Source: Streptomyces marianii
GTDB lineage: Bacteria; Actinomycetota; Actinomycetes; Streptomycetales; Streptomycetaceae
Direction of reading: 5' to 3'
Length of the DNA: 64,000 nt
NCBI RefSeq assembly: GCF_005795905.1
Contig: NZ_VAWE01000001.1
Span: 434,001 to 498,000 of the forward strand
The notes below the pieces were generated by a model. It did not search any database, was not told the DNA's origin, and saw only the letters and a list, made by a program, of their open reading frames with translations. The stretch's first letter is position 1. Every line of letters begins with the position of its first letter. Made by a program: the position numbers and the translations under genes. This document shows positions 36,928 to 45,173 of this stretch, in pieces.

Positions 36928-37046
36928 GGAAGGGCCCCACCCCGGGACGAACTGGCGGCTTCTAGGGGTCGTCGAAGTCCATCGCACCCCTCGAGCCGGG
37001 GTGTTGCAACGACTCCTAGAAACCGCCGACTGGGGTGGGGCCTTCC
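36928..37046. repeat. 119-base imperfect palindrome, possible MITE or IS-end remnant
   Basis: The left arm 36928-36972 begins GGAAGGGCCCCACCCC and ends TTCTAGGGGTCGT; the right arm 37009-37046 is its complement with one 7-base gap and few mismatches (ACGACTCCTAGAAACCGCC, then GGGGTGGGGCCTTCC). The centre also pairs (GCACCCC with GGGGTG). The whole could fold into one long hairpin. It lies between the DUF4239 gene and a truncated gene, in a region full of IS debris. It could be a miniature element, fused IS ends or a very large two-way terminator. Confidence 0.6.
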
Positions 37047-37067
37047 TGTTTGCGCTGCTCGTTCAGG

Positions 37068-37640
37068 CTACTCCTGGACGTTTCGGCGACGCCGCATCCA
37101 CCACACCAGGGCCGCGCCGGTGGCGGCGATCGCCGCGGCGATGCCGGAGATCAGACCGATCGGGGTGCCCGATCCGGTGTCGCGAGGCCGCCGTCCGGGT
37201 CCGGCCGGTTCGCCGGAGGCGTCACGCCCCCACTGCCGCCGGTGTCACCGTTGCCGGGCTTGGTCGGGTCCGGGCCCGGCGACGTGGGCGGATCGCTCGG
37301 GTCGGTCGGCGTCGGGTCGGGCCCGTCATCTGTCAGGGCGGCGCCGTTGCCGCCCAGGAACGCGGTGTCGCTGTCGCGGGCGGAGGTCTCCGTGCGCACG
37401 GAGTCCTTCGTCGCGCGGGGCAGTTCACGGTGCTGGGCGGTGAACTCGACGCCGGTGATGTTCCGCTTGGGGACCTTTGCGAAGTCGATGCCGCCGACGA
37501 AGAACGTGTAGATCCGGCCGTCGCCGAGGGGCCATTCGTAGGTGAAGTCGCCCTTGGTGAAGGACTTCACCATCTCCTGCCACACGGTCCGCTTGTCCCA
37601 GTGGGCGTTCTCACGCGCAGCGGCCACCGCCGTCAACACC
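37068..37640 (-). pseudogene. C-terminal part of a wall- or membrane-anchored secreted protein, frameshifted
   Basis: Minus-strand coding begins abruptly near 37640 (AVAAARENAHWDKRTVWQEM) and continues with TYEWPLGDGRIYTFFVGGID, KVPKRNITGVEFTAQHRELP, then a spacer of Pro-Asp/Thr-Gly repeats. After a frame change near 37190 it gives DTGSGTPIGLISGIAAAIAA, TGAALVWWMRRRRNVQE and a stop at 37068: a membrane anchor with an Arg-rich cytoplasmic end. The signal peptide and most of the protein are missing. Family unknown; the layout is that of a surface protein. Confidence 0.55.
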
Positions 37641-37723
37641 GCGCGTACAGCGCGTTGTTGACACTCCGTGTGATGACTCCGCGAAGATCCTGCGCGGGCA
37701 GCGCGGTTCGGTAGGTTCTGGCC

Positions 37724-38245
37724 ATGACCACACTCCACTCCGACTACGACTCCACCCGCCACCCCGACCTCCTGGTCTGGCTCACCGAACGCCAGGCCGC
37801 CTTCGAACGCTGGGCTCGGGAAGCCGGCGGCGTCGACAGGTTCGACTTCTCCGACGCCTCCCTCGATGCCTTGGAAGGCCTGGTCAAGGAGAAATTCGCC
37901 GAGTCGGAGGAGATCACCGCACTGCGCCGCTCCCCCTTCATCCAGGGTGCCGTGTGGTACATCGGCGAGACCCTGCGCCGACGGCGCGAGGGCTGGGTAT
38001 GGAAGTTCGAACCGGACGTCACCTTCGGCCTGCTCCCGGCGTTCTATCCGGCGGTCCCGGACTCCGCATATTTGGACACCCCCTGCGTCGGCGCACCCGA
38101 CGCCAAGCCCGGCGAAGACTGGTACCCCCTGAACACGCTGCGCCGACTCCTCGCCACCGAAGACGAGTTCGACAACCCGATCGACGAACGACTCGTCGGC
38201 ATGATCGAAGGCTGGTACGACGAAGACGAGGAAGACGACGAGTAA
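37724..38245 (+). CDS. Conserved acidic hypothetical protein
   Basis: A 173-residue acidic protein: YDSTRHPDLLVWLTERQAAF, VDRFDFSDASLDALEGLVKE, RRSPFIQGAVWYIGETLRRR, WVWKFEPDVTFGLLPAFYPA and YPLNTLRRLLATEDEFDNPI, ending in an Asp/Glu tail. The compact mixed fold and acidity resemble immunity proteins of contact-dependent or polymorphic toxins, but this is inference; I know it only as a conserved streptomycete hypothetical. The neighbouring truncated surface protein is on the other strand and divergent. ATG 37724 follows a GGTAGG-like site, and a terminator hairpin starts at the stop. Confidence 0.7.
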   Translation: MTTLHSDYDSTRHPDLLVWLTERQAAFERWAREAGGVDRFDFSDASLDALEGLVKEKFAESEEITALRRSPFIQGAVWYIGETLRRRREGWVWKFEPDVTFGLLPAFYPAVPDSAYLDTPCVGAPDAKPGEDWYPLNTLRRLLATEDEFDNPIDERLVGMIEGWYDEDEEDDE

Positions 38246-38270
38246 CTGGCGCCCGCAGTGCGGGCGCCAG
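38246..38270 (+). terminator. Terminator hairpin
   Basis: Perfect 11-base arms (CTGGCGCCCGC and complement) with a 3-base loop, immediately after the stop at 38245. Confidence 0.8.
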
Positions 38271-38351
38271 GCCGTGTCTGATGAATTGATCTCGTGGTGG
38301 GTCGTGGTGAGCTGACGGCTCGGCGTCGCCGAGGGGGACCTCCTGCCCGTC

Positions 38352-38545
38352 CGTACCGTGTACAAGTTCCTCACCGACGGGCGGCCCGTGCAGTTGTCGA
38401 CGAGCTCGGAACCGTACGGCCTCAGAGGCGGCACCCTCGTCGTTCTGCCCGACGACGGGCCGCACGCTGGTGCCGGCGTCTCGAACCGCATGGCCGAGAT
38501 CGGCATCATGGTCAGTCATGCCGTCGCACAGCCCGAGCCGACCTG
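38352..38545 (+). pseudogene. GntR-family regulator, UTRA-domain fragment
   Basis: VYKFLTDGRPVQLSTSSEPY, GLRGGTLVVLPDDGPHAGAG and VSNRMAEIGIMVSHAVAQPEPT match the middle of the UTRA effector domain of HutC-type GntR regulators (xDGRPVQLSTSYEPxxLTxGTPxxxPExGPxAGAGV). The DNA-binding domain and the C-terminal end are missing, and both flanks belong to other fragments. Confidence 0.65.
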
Positions 38546-38589
38546 TAGGCCCGCCCGTCGTTTGTGCGCCGACTCGCCGCTGCCACGGG

Positions 38590-39045
38590 GAAAAATCGGT
38601 CAGGGCCCCTGTGCCGACCAACAACCGTTCGATCTTCACGAGGAGCCTACGCACGAACTGCGGCGAGATGGGCACAGGCCGGGTTGCGGTTGCCGCGCGG
38701 CGCTTGAGCGAGTGCACCTCGTACGCCGCGCCGTCGTCCGTCCAGTCCTTTCCCGCGGTGACGACACCGCCCGACAGGTTGAGCACTCCCCATCCAGTCT
38801 TGGGTAGGTGGCACTGGTCGAGCCGGAGGTGAATGACCTCCGCCGGCCGCATGGCCGCGTAGGGCCTGCCGCCACTCCTCGCTCGGCTCTTGGGCCCACG
38901 CGTTCTTGTTGAACGCCCACGAGTACAAGGTGCGCCGGAGCACCCGCGGCTCCGGATACGTTGCGCCAGGGTGCACCAGGGCGGGCGTGATGGTGGCGAA
39001 TGCGTCGGCCAGGGTCCGGCGGGTGTTTCCCGGCGTACGGTCCCA
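38590..39045 (-). pseudogene. Tyrosine recombinase/integrase fragment, frameshifted
   Basis: Minus-strand reading starts near 39045 with LADAFATITPALVHPGATYP, EPRVLRRTLYSWAFNKNAWA and QEPSEEWRQAL. After a frame change near 38865 it continues YAAMRPAEVIHLRLDQCHLP, GWGVLNLSGGVVTAGKDWTD and EVHSLKRRAATATRPVPISPQFVRRLL. This is the start of the catalytic domain of a site-specific integrase (Arg I lies in the AMRPAEVIHLR block); the His-X-X-Arg and Tyr parts are gone. It is probably the relic of an integrated element. Confidence 0.65.
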
Positions 39046-39149
39046 CCGCTGATCGAGTCACGCGGTGTGCCGGGTAGGTCCAGGATCCGGGAGTTGGACC
39101 AGCCGCCGCACATCAGAGACGGCAGCAGGGTGTCCTCGAGTTCTTCCTG

Positions 39150-39294
39150 GGCCAGATCCACCAGCCCCAGCCACTTCACCCACCGGTTCCGGGCGGCCTA
39201 CGGCGTCACTCCGCGCGAATGGCGTCGGCACCGTGTCCAGGACCCGCCACGCACCGCACCGGAAACGCCTGGCACGATCCGGTCGGCGGACTGA
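39150..39294 (+). pseudogene. AraC-family regulator, C-terminal fragment
   Basis: WARSTSPSHFTHRFRAAYGV followed by TPREWRRHR is the second helix-turn-helix of AraC/XylS regulators (GFxSPSHFTRRFRxxYGVTPREWR). Only about 35 residues are homologous; the frame then ends at 39294, 24 bases before the DUF1015 stop on the other strand. Confidence 0.65.
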
Positions 39295-39317
39295 GGACCA
39301 ACCCGGCCGACCGGGGA

Positions 39318-40541
39318 TCAGGGGGCGTCGAGGACGCGCAGGGCGAGTCCGGCGGTCGGTTTGGGGCCGAATGAGGTGGTCTTGCGGGGCAGTAGTACGC
39401 CCGCAGCGGCGAGCGTGCGGACGGATTCCTCTCTGACCGCGGGTAGCAGGACGGCGATTCCGCTGCCTGGTGTCGCCGTGGAGGCAACGGCGTGACGCAT
39501 GTCGTGCACGTGGTGTACGCCTCCGGGGAGGTCGAGTACCGACCAGGTCAGGTCCATCAAGAGGTGGTCCGACACGGCGGTGGGCACATCCCGCCATTCG
39601 GCGGGATGCCCCTCGAGTGCCGCGTCGAGGGATCGCGGGTCCGGGGCGGTGAGGCTCCAGGCCCTGCCTTCTGCGGTGATGAGAAGTTCGCCGGGCATCG
39701 GGTGCCGGGCTCCCTCGGGCAGTGGGCGTACGCGCATCGCCTCGGCGGCTGCGGCGATGGCCTTGTCGGGTTCCAGGCCGGGGACGACCCGGTGGATCGC
39801 CTTCAGCTGGAGCGGGTGGGCCGTCTGGTCCACCAGCAGTGCCAGGCTTCGTGCCCACGGTCCGCCCGGGTGCCGGTCGTTGAGCCGGAGGCAGGCCGCG
39901 TAGCGATGATGGCCGTCGGCGATGAGCGCGCCGGCGCCGGCCAGGTGACGGCTTACGGCGGCCTGTTCGCGGGGGTCGGTGCAGGCCCAGACGGTGTGCG
40001 TGATCAGGCCGATGCGGGCGGCGGCCAGTGGCGGGCGTCGGGTGATGTCGTCCATGGCGGCCGGCCCCGGGGCCCCCGGGGCACGGTAGGTGAGCAGCAG
40101 CGGTTCGAGCTGTGCTTGCAGACCTTGCATGTGGGCTGCTCGCTGCCCGACCACGTGGGCCTGGACGTCCTCGTGGGGGAGAACTGCGGCAGGGGTGGCA
40201 GTCGGCAGGTCGAGTTCGCCGATGACGCCGCGGAACAGGATCTTCGCGCCAAGGTGTTGCTGGTAGACGTAGAAGGCGGGGCGCTGGTCGCGGACGAGGA
40301 TGCCGCGGTGCATCCAGCGCTCCAACCGCTGCCTGGCAGCGGTCCCGGGATCTGACGAGTACACGAGCCGCGCCAGGTGGTGGCGACGGTGGCGCGGTGC
40401 ACGGGCACGGGAGGGGCCGACGTCGTCGTGGGGCGGGCAGAGGACGTGGGCCAGGTCCCCTGCGGTCGCGGGGTTGTAGCGGACGGCTCGGAATGGCCGG
40501 AGCCGTACGCCGGGGACGGACGGCTGGGCGGGAGTGGGCAT
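39318..40541 (-). CDS. DUF1015 family protein
   Basis: 407 residues of the DUF1015 family. The conserved landmarks are RAVRYNPATAGDLAHVLCPPHDDV near the N-terminus (usually CPPYDVI), ERWMHRGILVRDQRPAFYVY, LPHEDV at 121-126, and the hallmark DGHHRYAACL at 209-218. The family's biochemical activity is unknown; its conserved His/Asp pattern suggests an enzyme, and members often sit beside amino-acid genes such as phosphoglycerate dehydrogenase. It is the last gene of a metal-linked operon, 78 bases after the MFS gene. ATG 40541 is chosen because CAGGAG lies 5 bases upstream. Confidence 0.85.
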   Translation of the reverse strand: MPTPAQPSVPGVRLRPFRAVRYNPATAGDLAHVLCPPHDDVGPSRARAPRHRRHHLARLVYSSDPGTAARQRLERWMHRGILVRDQRPAFYVYQQHLGAKILFRGVIGELDLPTATPAAVLPHEDVQAHVVGQRAAHMQGLQAQLEPLLLTYRAPGAPGPAAMDDITRRPPLAAARIGLITHTVWACTDPREQAAVSRHLAGAGALIADGHHRYAACLRLNDRHPGGPWARSLALLVDQTAHPLQLKAIHRVVPGLEPDKAIAAAAEAMRVRPLPEGARHPMPGELLITAEGRAWSLTAPDPRSLDAALEGHPAEWRDVPTAVSDHLLMDLTWSVLDLPGGVHHVHDMRHAVASTATPGSGIAVLLPAVREESVRTLAAAGVLLPRKTTSFGPKPTAGLALRVLDAP

Positions 40542-40619
40542 GGGGGCTCCTGGGAGAAGCGGACGCGGCCGAGGAGGGGCGGGCATCGGGTGCCCGCCCC
40601 TCTCGGCAGGGCTGGTTCG

Positions 40620-41918
40620 TCAGGCTGTTGCCGGTTCGGTGTGCGCTTCGCGCACGGGAGGTGAGAGCCGACCGGTGCGGTGCAGCCCGTACAGGGCTGC
40701 GGCACAGACCAGACCGAGGGCGAGCAGGGAGATCCACGGCAGAGCCGGCATGCCGGCCGCGCGGGCCGCGTCCAGTGCGGCTCCCGTGAGCAGGTTGCCC
40801 AGCGTTATGCCGATACCGCAGATGGTGTTGTAGAGCCCGTAGTGGGTGGCGACGAGCCGGTCACCGGAGAGGCGGACGATGGTGTCCATCTCGAACGGAT
40901 ACGCGATCATCGTGCCGAGGGCGAGCAGCAGCGCGGCAAGGGTGGGAGGCACCGCGGCGAGCAACCACAGGGCCGGCCCGCCTTCGGGTACGGGCACGGC
41001 GGTGGCGAGCACCAGAGGGACGAACGCGGCGCCCATGGTGAGCAATCCATAGGTGAGTGCTTGGCCGGGTGCCATCCGGGCTTTGCACCATGCGGTCACC
41101 TTCGTCTGGAGGAGGATCGTGCTCAGGCCGGAGGCGGCGAAGAGCACCGCGACCGCGCCCGTACCGAACGTGCCCTGTCCGCCCAGCCGCCGCACTTCGA
41201 GGGGCAGCGCCAGATAGACCTGGAAGGACAGGACGTAGGAGCCGATCATGGCTGTGGAGAACAGCAGGAAGGGGCGGTTGGCCAGAATTCCACGCCACTG
41301 GGAGAGCACGCCCCGTCCGCCGCCCGTCCGTTTCGCCTCGTCTGCCCGGCGTGCGGGCAGACTACGGATCTGCACGGCACTGAGCAGCGCGAAGATTCCG
41401 GCCGCGACCAGGCATGTGACCCGGAAGTCGACGCCGGTCAGCACCATGCCGACGAGCGGGCCGAGCAGGATGCCCGCCTGGTAGAACACATTGAACAGGG
41501 CGAAGGCTTCGACACGCCGTTCCCCGGCGTCTGCGGCGAGGTAGGCGCGGACGGCCGGGTTGAACAGTGCCCCCGCCAGGCCGGTCGCTGCGGAGGCGGC
41601 CAGGAGGGCGGGCAGGGAGTCCACGAGACCGAGGGTGGCGAAACCGACGGTGCGCAGGACACAGCCGGCCACGATCAGCGGCTTGTAGCCGAACCGGTCG
41701 GCGAGGGTGCCGCCGACCAGGAACATGCCCTGCTGGCTGAAGTTCCGTACCCCCAGGACGAGGCCCACGATCCATCCGGCCAGCCCGAGCGTCCCGGAAA
41801 GGTGGGCGGCGAGGTACGGCATCAGCATGTAGAAGCCGAGGTTGATGGTGAACTGGTTCACCATCAGCAGCTGGACGCTCCGTTCGTAGGAACGGACCTG
41901 TGCGAGGGTGCCCTTCAC
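40620..41918 (-). CDS. MFS transporter (DHA1-type exporter)
   Basis: A 432-residue, 12-helix major facilitator. The loop 2-3 signature is [14 protein letters not shown]; motif C-like [14 protein letters not shown] occurs in helix 5 as in antiporter-type exporters; the two halves are joined by a basic loop ([14 protein letters not shown]). It resembles MdtH-like drug exporters. The GTG start overlaps the stop of the PLP-enzyme gene (GTGA), so it is co-translated with it and probably exports that enzyme's product or imports its metal complex. Confidence 0.9.
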   Translation of the reverse strand: MKGTLAQVRSYERSVQLLMVNQFTINLGFYMLMPYLAAHLSGTLGLAGWIVGLVLGVRNFSQQGMFLVGGTLADRFGYKPLIVAGCVLRTVGFATLGLVDSLPALLAASAATGLAGALFNPAVRAYLAADAGERRVEAFALFNVFYQAGILLGPLVGMVLTGVDFRVTCLVAAGIFALLSAVQIRSLPARRADEAKRTGGGRGVLSQWRGILANRPFLLFSTAMIGSYVLSFQVYLALPLEVRRLGGQGTFGTGAVAVLFAASGLSTILLQTKVTAWCKARMAPGQALTYGLLTMGAAFVPLVLATAVPVPEGGPALWLLAAVPPTLAALLLALGTMIAYPFEMDTIVRLSGDRLVATHYGLYNTICGIGITLGNLLTGAALDAARAAGMPALPWISLLALGLVCAAALYGLHRTGRLSPPVREAHTEPATA

Positions 41919-43072
41919 CGCCGCTCGTCCTCTGCCTCGTCCTGCGAGGTGGACGCATCGGCCGGAAGGACGTCCTCCGTCTGCGCGGTGCCGGCCGGCA
42001 GCGTCAGGGGATCCACGACCGTCGTACAGCGGGTCCAGCGGGAGACTTCCTTCTCGTCCGCCCGCCCGACGACTTCCGGCTCCAGGGGTGGCGGGCCTTC
42101 AAGAAGGCCGTGCGCGGCGCAGTAGTCGTCGTCGTACACGGTGCCCAGGTAGCGCTGGGGGCCGTCGGGGAAGACGGCCGCGATCCGCGCGTCCCCCGGC
42201 AGCGTGCGTGCAAGCCATCCGGCCACCAGCGCGACCGCGCCCACGCTCCAGCCTCCGGTCGCGTAGTGGGAGGCGGCAAGCTGCCGGCAGGTCCACACCG
42301 CTTCCGCCGGAGCGACCCAGTGGATCTCGTCGAAGTTGCCGTAGGCGACGTTGCGGGGGTAGATGCTCGAGCCCAGGCCGCGCATCAGCCGTGGCCGGGC
42401 GGGCTGTCCGAAGATCGTCGATCCGACGGTGTCCACGCCGACGACCGTCAGTCCGGGGTACAGCTGGCGCAGGACGCGTGAGACGCCAGCGGAGTGACCG
42501 CCGGTGCCCACGCTGCACACGAGCACGTCGATGTGGCCGAGATCGGCGGCCAGTTCCAGGGCGAGTGGGGTGTAGGCGGTGGTGTTGTCCGGGTTGTTGT
42601 ACTGGTCGGGGCACCAGGAGCCGGGGTGCTGGGCCGTCAGCTGTTTCACGCGCTCGCGTCGGGCTTCCTGCCAGCCCCCGGTGGGATGGGGCTCGGACAC
42701 GAGATTGACCTGTGCCCCGTACGCGGCCAGCAGCCGCGTCATCGACATCTCCAGTCCGGGGTCGGTGACGAGGGTGACCGGGTGGCCGTGAACCATGCCG
42801 GCCAGTGCGAGCCCGAGACCGAGGGTGCCGCTGGTGGATTCGATGATCCTTGCACCCGGTCGCAGGTCGCCCCGGGCACGGGCGCGCTCGACCATGTGGA
42901 GCGCGGGACGGTCCTTGATGCCGCCGGGGTTGAAGCCTTCGAGCTTGGCCCAGAAGCCACGTCCGTCCTGGGTGAAGGGCTCCGCCACCCGGAGCAGGGG
43001 CGTGTTGCCGACGAGTCCGGACAGGGCGTTGCGCGTGGGGGGTGTGGTCGCAGCATGAGCGGGAGTGGACAT
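41915..43072 (-). CDS. PLP-dependent cysteine-synthase-like enzyme
   Basis: 385 residues of fold-type II PLP enzymes. NTPLLRV begins the fold, the cofactor Lys53 lies in [12 protein letters not shown], and the PLP-phosphate loop GTGGHSAG is at 189-196. The substrate loop, TSGNTG in true cysteine synthases, here reads TSGTLG (80-85): the Asn that touches PLP and substrate carboxylate is replaced by Thr. The usual GGT of the phosphate loop is GGH. A C-terminal extension (about 60 residues) is acidic. These changes suggest a beta-replacement reaction other than cysteine synthesis, for example use of an amine nucleophile as in diaminopropionate synthases. ATG 43072 has GAGAGCTC upstream. Confidence 0.88.
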   Translation of the reverse strand: MSTPAHAATTPPTRNALSGLVGNTPLLRVAEPFTQDGRGFWAKLEGFNPGGIKDRPALHMVERARARGDLRPGARIIESTSGTLGLGLALAGMVHGHPVTLVTDPGLEMSMTRLLAAYGAQVNLVSEPHPTGGWQEARRERVKQLTAQHPGSWCPDQYNNPDNTTAYTPLALELAADLGHIDVLVCSVGTGGHSAGVSRVLRQLYPGLTVVGVDTVGSTIFGQPARPRLMRGLGSSIYPRNVAYGNFDEIHWVAPAEAVWTCRQLAASHYATGGWSVGAVALVAGWLARTLPGDARIAAVFPDGPQRYLGTVYDDDYCAAHGLLEGPPPLEPEVVGRADEKEVSRWTRCTTVVDPLTLPAGTAQTEDVLPADASTSQDEAEDERR

Positions 43073-43197
43073 CTGTGAGCTCTCGTTCGTAGATGGCTGA
43101 TCGGGTCGCATCTCGCCTGCCGCGCTCCCGGGCAGAGTCCTGCTCGAGGAGGGCAGCGTCGGGCGGCGGCCGGTCGTCCCGGCCGCACGGACGAGTT

Positions 43198-43626
43198 CTA
43201 GATCCGCCAGCAGCACACGTCGGCGAGCGTGCGGCGCCCACTGGGTACGGCGTGCTGTCCGGACCGAGACCGCTGAGCAACCGGGGGCGCCGCGCCGAGG
43301 GGGTCGACGAAGGTCACGAGGGCAGGAGCGTCAGCTGCCGCCCTGAGCGAGGGCGTTTCCTGCCCCGCCCTCGATTTCGGGGCCGTTGCAAGGCACACTT
43401 CCGCGGAATGGGGCAGCGCCGGCCGGTTGTCGGTGAGTGCGTCGGCGGCAGGCGTTTTCGGCGTCAGTGTCGCGGTCGCAGTGTGGGCGTGGCCTTCTTC
43501 ATGGGCGTGCGAATGGTCGGCGCAGGTGATGGCGACGATCGCCAGAGCGGCGAGAACGCAGGCGATGAGGACGGCGCGCATTCGAGCGCCAGTGGCGCCG
43601 AGGGTTTCGAGCGGGTGGAACGACAC
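43198..43626 (-). CDS. Small His-rich membrane-anchored protein
   Basis: 142 residues from GTG 43626, which has CGGAGGAA 5 bases upstream. A helix at about 17-34 ([18 protein letters not shown]) is followed at once by [15 protein letters not shown], seven metal-binding side chains (one Cys, six... counting only His: five) in fifteen residues, and the C-terminus ends DVCCWRI. The layout suggests a surface metal-binding protein held by its N-terminal helix. The Cys after the helix is not in a standard lipobox. It lies 125 bases before the PLP-enzyme gene. No named family; probably translated with the DUF6153 gene upstream or from its own promoter at the inverted repeat. Confidence 0.7.
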   Translation of the reverse strand: MSFHPLETLGATGARMRAVLIACVLAALAIVAITCADHSHAHEEGHAHTATATLTPKTPAADALTDNRPALPHSAEVCLATAPKSRAGQETPSLRAAADAPALVTFVDPLGAAPPVAQRSRSGQHAVPSGRRTLADVCCWRI

Positions 43627-43644
43627 AGTTCCTCCGTGCGGGAT

Positions 43645-43678
43645 CTTCCTTCTCTAAAAGGCTCTGGAGAGAAGGAAG
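43645..43678. promoter_or_regulatory. Perfect 11-base inverted repeat upstream of the His-rich gene
   Basis: CTTCCTTCTCT, a 12-base spacer, then AGAGAAGGAAG, with no mismatch, 19-52 bases upstream of the GTG at 43626. It could be an operator for a dimeric (metal-sensing) repressor or a transcript hairpin that separates the DUF6153 gene from the rest. The low GC of the arms argues against a standard streptomycete terminator. Confidence 0.6.
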
Positions 43679-43841
43679 CAGGGACAGAGATCGGTCACTC
43701 GGGGAATGCCGCCGGTGGCCCGTTCGAATTTCGTGGACCTTACGGGGACGGTCGGCCCGAATTACATCGGGCACACCGCGGGACCCCTATCGGCCACGTG
43801 GTTCAACGGTCTGCCGAACGGCTCGAGGGGAGATCCGAGTC

Positions 43842-44312
43842 CTAGGTCCGCAGGATCGCCGTCGTTCTCTCGCCTGCCGGGGGCAGGTCTCCTCCCCGGC
43901 CTTCGGCCAGGAGGGACCGGTACTGCGCGTGGTCCGCGAGTGCGGTGTCACCCGACACGCTCGCGCAGGGGGTGTGCAAGGGTGCGCCCTGCTGCGGCTG
44001 CACGGGCATGCAGTCCTCGGCCGGGTGGGGGGCGCTGTCATGCTCCTCGGCCGGGTGGGGGGCGCTGTCATGCTCCTCGCCCCCTGCCGTCGGCGATGGC
44101 TCCCCCAAGGGAGCAGCAGGACCGTCGAACGCGAGAGGCGACATCGACGCCGAGAAGGACGCGCCGTTGGAGAGGTGATGGGCGGCGCTCTCGGTGCTCA
44201 CGCCGTGCGCGTACACCAGCCCCACGATGAGCAGGGCCAGCCAAAGCATGTGCAGCGGACCGCGGGAGTTCCCGGCCCGCGGCACACCGATGGGTGACCG
44301 CGCCGTAATCAT
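43842..44312 (-). CDS. DUF6153-like small membrane protein with His-rich repeats
   Basis: 156 residues. A helix at about 22-38 (MLWLALLIVGLVYAHGV) anchors an outer region with AAHHLSNG, two copies of EEHDSAPHPA, then EDCMPVQ and CASVSGD. I recognise the N-terminal pattern as that of DUF6153 proteins, short streptomycete membrane proteins of unknown role. The His/Glu/Asp repeats and Cys pair suggest loose metal binding outside the membrane. ATG 44312 overlaps the stop of a 50-codon frame and has AGGA 8-11 bases upstream. It seems to be the first structural gene of the metal-linked operon. Confidence 0.7.
   Translation of the reverse strand: MITARSPIGVPRAGNSRGPLHMLWLALLIVGLVYAHGVSTESAAHHLSNGASFSASMSPLAFDGPAAPLGEPSPTAGGEEHDSAPHPAEEHDSAPHPAEDCMPVQPQQGAPLHTPCASVSGDTALADHAQYRSLLAEGRGGDLPPAGERTTAILRT
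44014..44073 (-). repeat. 30-base perfect tandem repeat in the DUF6153-like gene
   Basis: Two identical 30-base units (44014-44043 and 44044-44073) encode EEHDSAPHPA twice, in frame. Expansion or contraction here would change the number of putative metal-binding decapeptides without breaking the gene. Confidence 0.9.
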
Positions 44313-44461
44313 GCCGTGATCCTAACGGGTGCCGTAGGCCCCATTGCAACTCCCCCGGAATAAACGGTAAGCCAAAGAGAACATATGGTGCACGCACGGC
44401 AATGGAGGAAAGTGACGTGCGTCGCACGGGCGTAGGCTCGAGATAAAAACTCAATGACCAT
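44309..44461 (-). CDS. Possible 50-residue upstream peptide with TTA codon and CxxCxxC
   Basis: ATG 44461 opens 50 codons and stops on the DUF6153 start (ATGA), so translation could be coupled. The reading includes FLHCRACTICSLWLTVYSGG: a CxxCxxC motif after a His, in a hydrophobic stretch. Codon 6 is TTA, the rare codon read by the bldA tRNA in streptomycetes. There is no strong ribosome site, and the start region is AT-rich, so the frame may instead lie in the promoter. Confidence 0.35.
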   Translation of the reverse strand: MVIEFLSRAYARATHVTFLHCRACTICSLWLTVYSGGVAMGPTAPVRITA

Positions 44462-45173
44462 TAAATGAAAAGTCGGGCAGTGTGTCCCCTCACACCGGCC
44501 GGACGTAGGTGACGAAGCGTCACATCTTGGGCCGCGGAGAGAGGGTGGTGCTCCTGGGCAGGACGACGGCGGCGTCCTTCCGCTGCCCGGTGCGGTTGCG
44601 GCGGCGAGCAGGTGGCGGTGTCCGTCGACGCCGATGTGGCCCCCGGCCCGGGTCGCGGCAGCGCGGGCCCTTCGCGCGGGTGTCTCCAGACGGGCGCCGA
44701 ACTGCGTTTCCTGCCCCTGGACTTCGCCGCCGGTCACCCACGGTGCCTCACCGTCGCGGACGGCGGCGGCGTCATGTCCCCTGGCGTGGTGTAGTTGATC
44801 ATTCGGAAGTGCCGGGCAGGCTGGTGGTGTTGTCCGGACAGGGGCTGTCCATGAGGCGGAGAGGACCGCCCACGGAGTCGCTCCGCTGCGCCGGCTGCTG
44901 AAGGCGGCCCGCTGCCGCATCGCGCGTTGCGATCGTGGAGCGCGAGTACAGCTCTGACGAACTCCCCCCGGAACTCAGCCACCGGTCGGCAGGGGCCCGA
45001 ACCCGGGGAGTGGAACGCCGGCACGCGCCGCGTCTCTCCGGCGTGAGGCCCTGACCGCAGCACCCGTCCGCCGCCGTGGCGAGGAACCGGGCCGGGGGAG
45101 CGGCATCCGGGACCCTTCCCGGGTGACCACTTAAAGTGACACCACCTCACACCTGATCCCAGGAGCGTGATCC
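44462..45173 (+). other. 712-base stretch with no convincing gene
   Basis: The first part (to about 44480) is AT-rich for this genome (ATAAAAACTC and ATTAAATGAAAAG lie just inside and before it) and should hold the promoter of the minus-strand operon. The rest is GC-rich with short broken frames in both directions (for example a 60-codon plus frame ending at 44794), none of which looks conserved. The end holds the promoter and AGGAG site of the MFS gene. Confidence 0.4.

Noticed and set aside
38019..39179. Single long minus-strand gene across 38.0-39.2 kb
   Set aside because: The frame joins the integrase fragment with sequence antisense to the intact gene at 37724; homology covers only part of it and changes frame.
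44440..44470. Possible Zur box in the AT-rich promoter of the metal operon
   Set aside because: The best dyad matches itself at only 10 of 18 positions, too weak to claim; a motif search with a proper matrix is needed.
44612..44794. 60-codon plus-strand frame in the 44.5-45.2 kb gap
   Set aside because: Mixed codon quality, no ribosome site and no recognisable domain.
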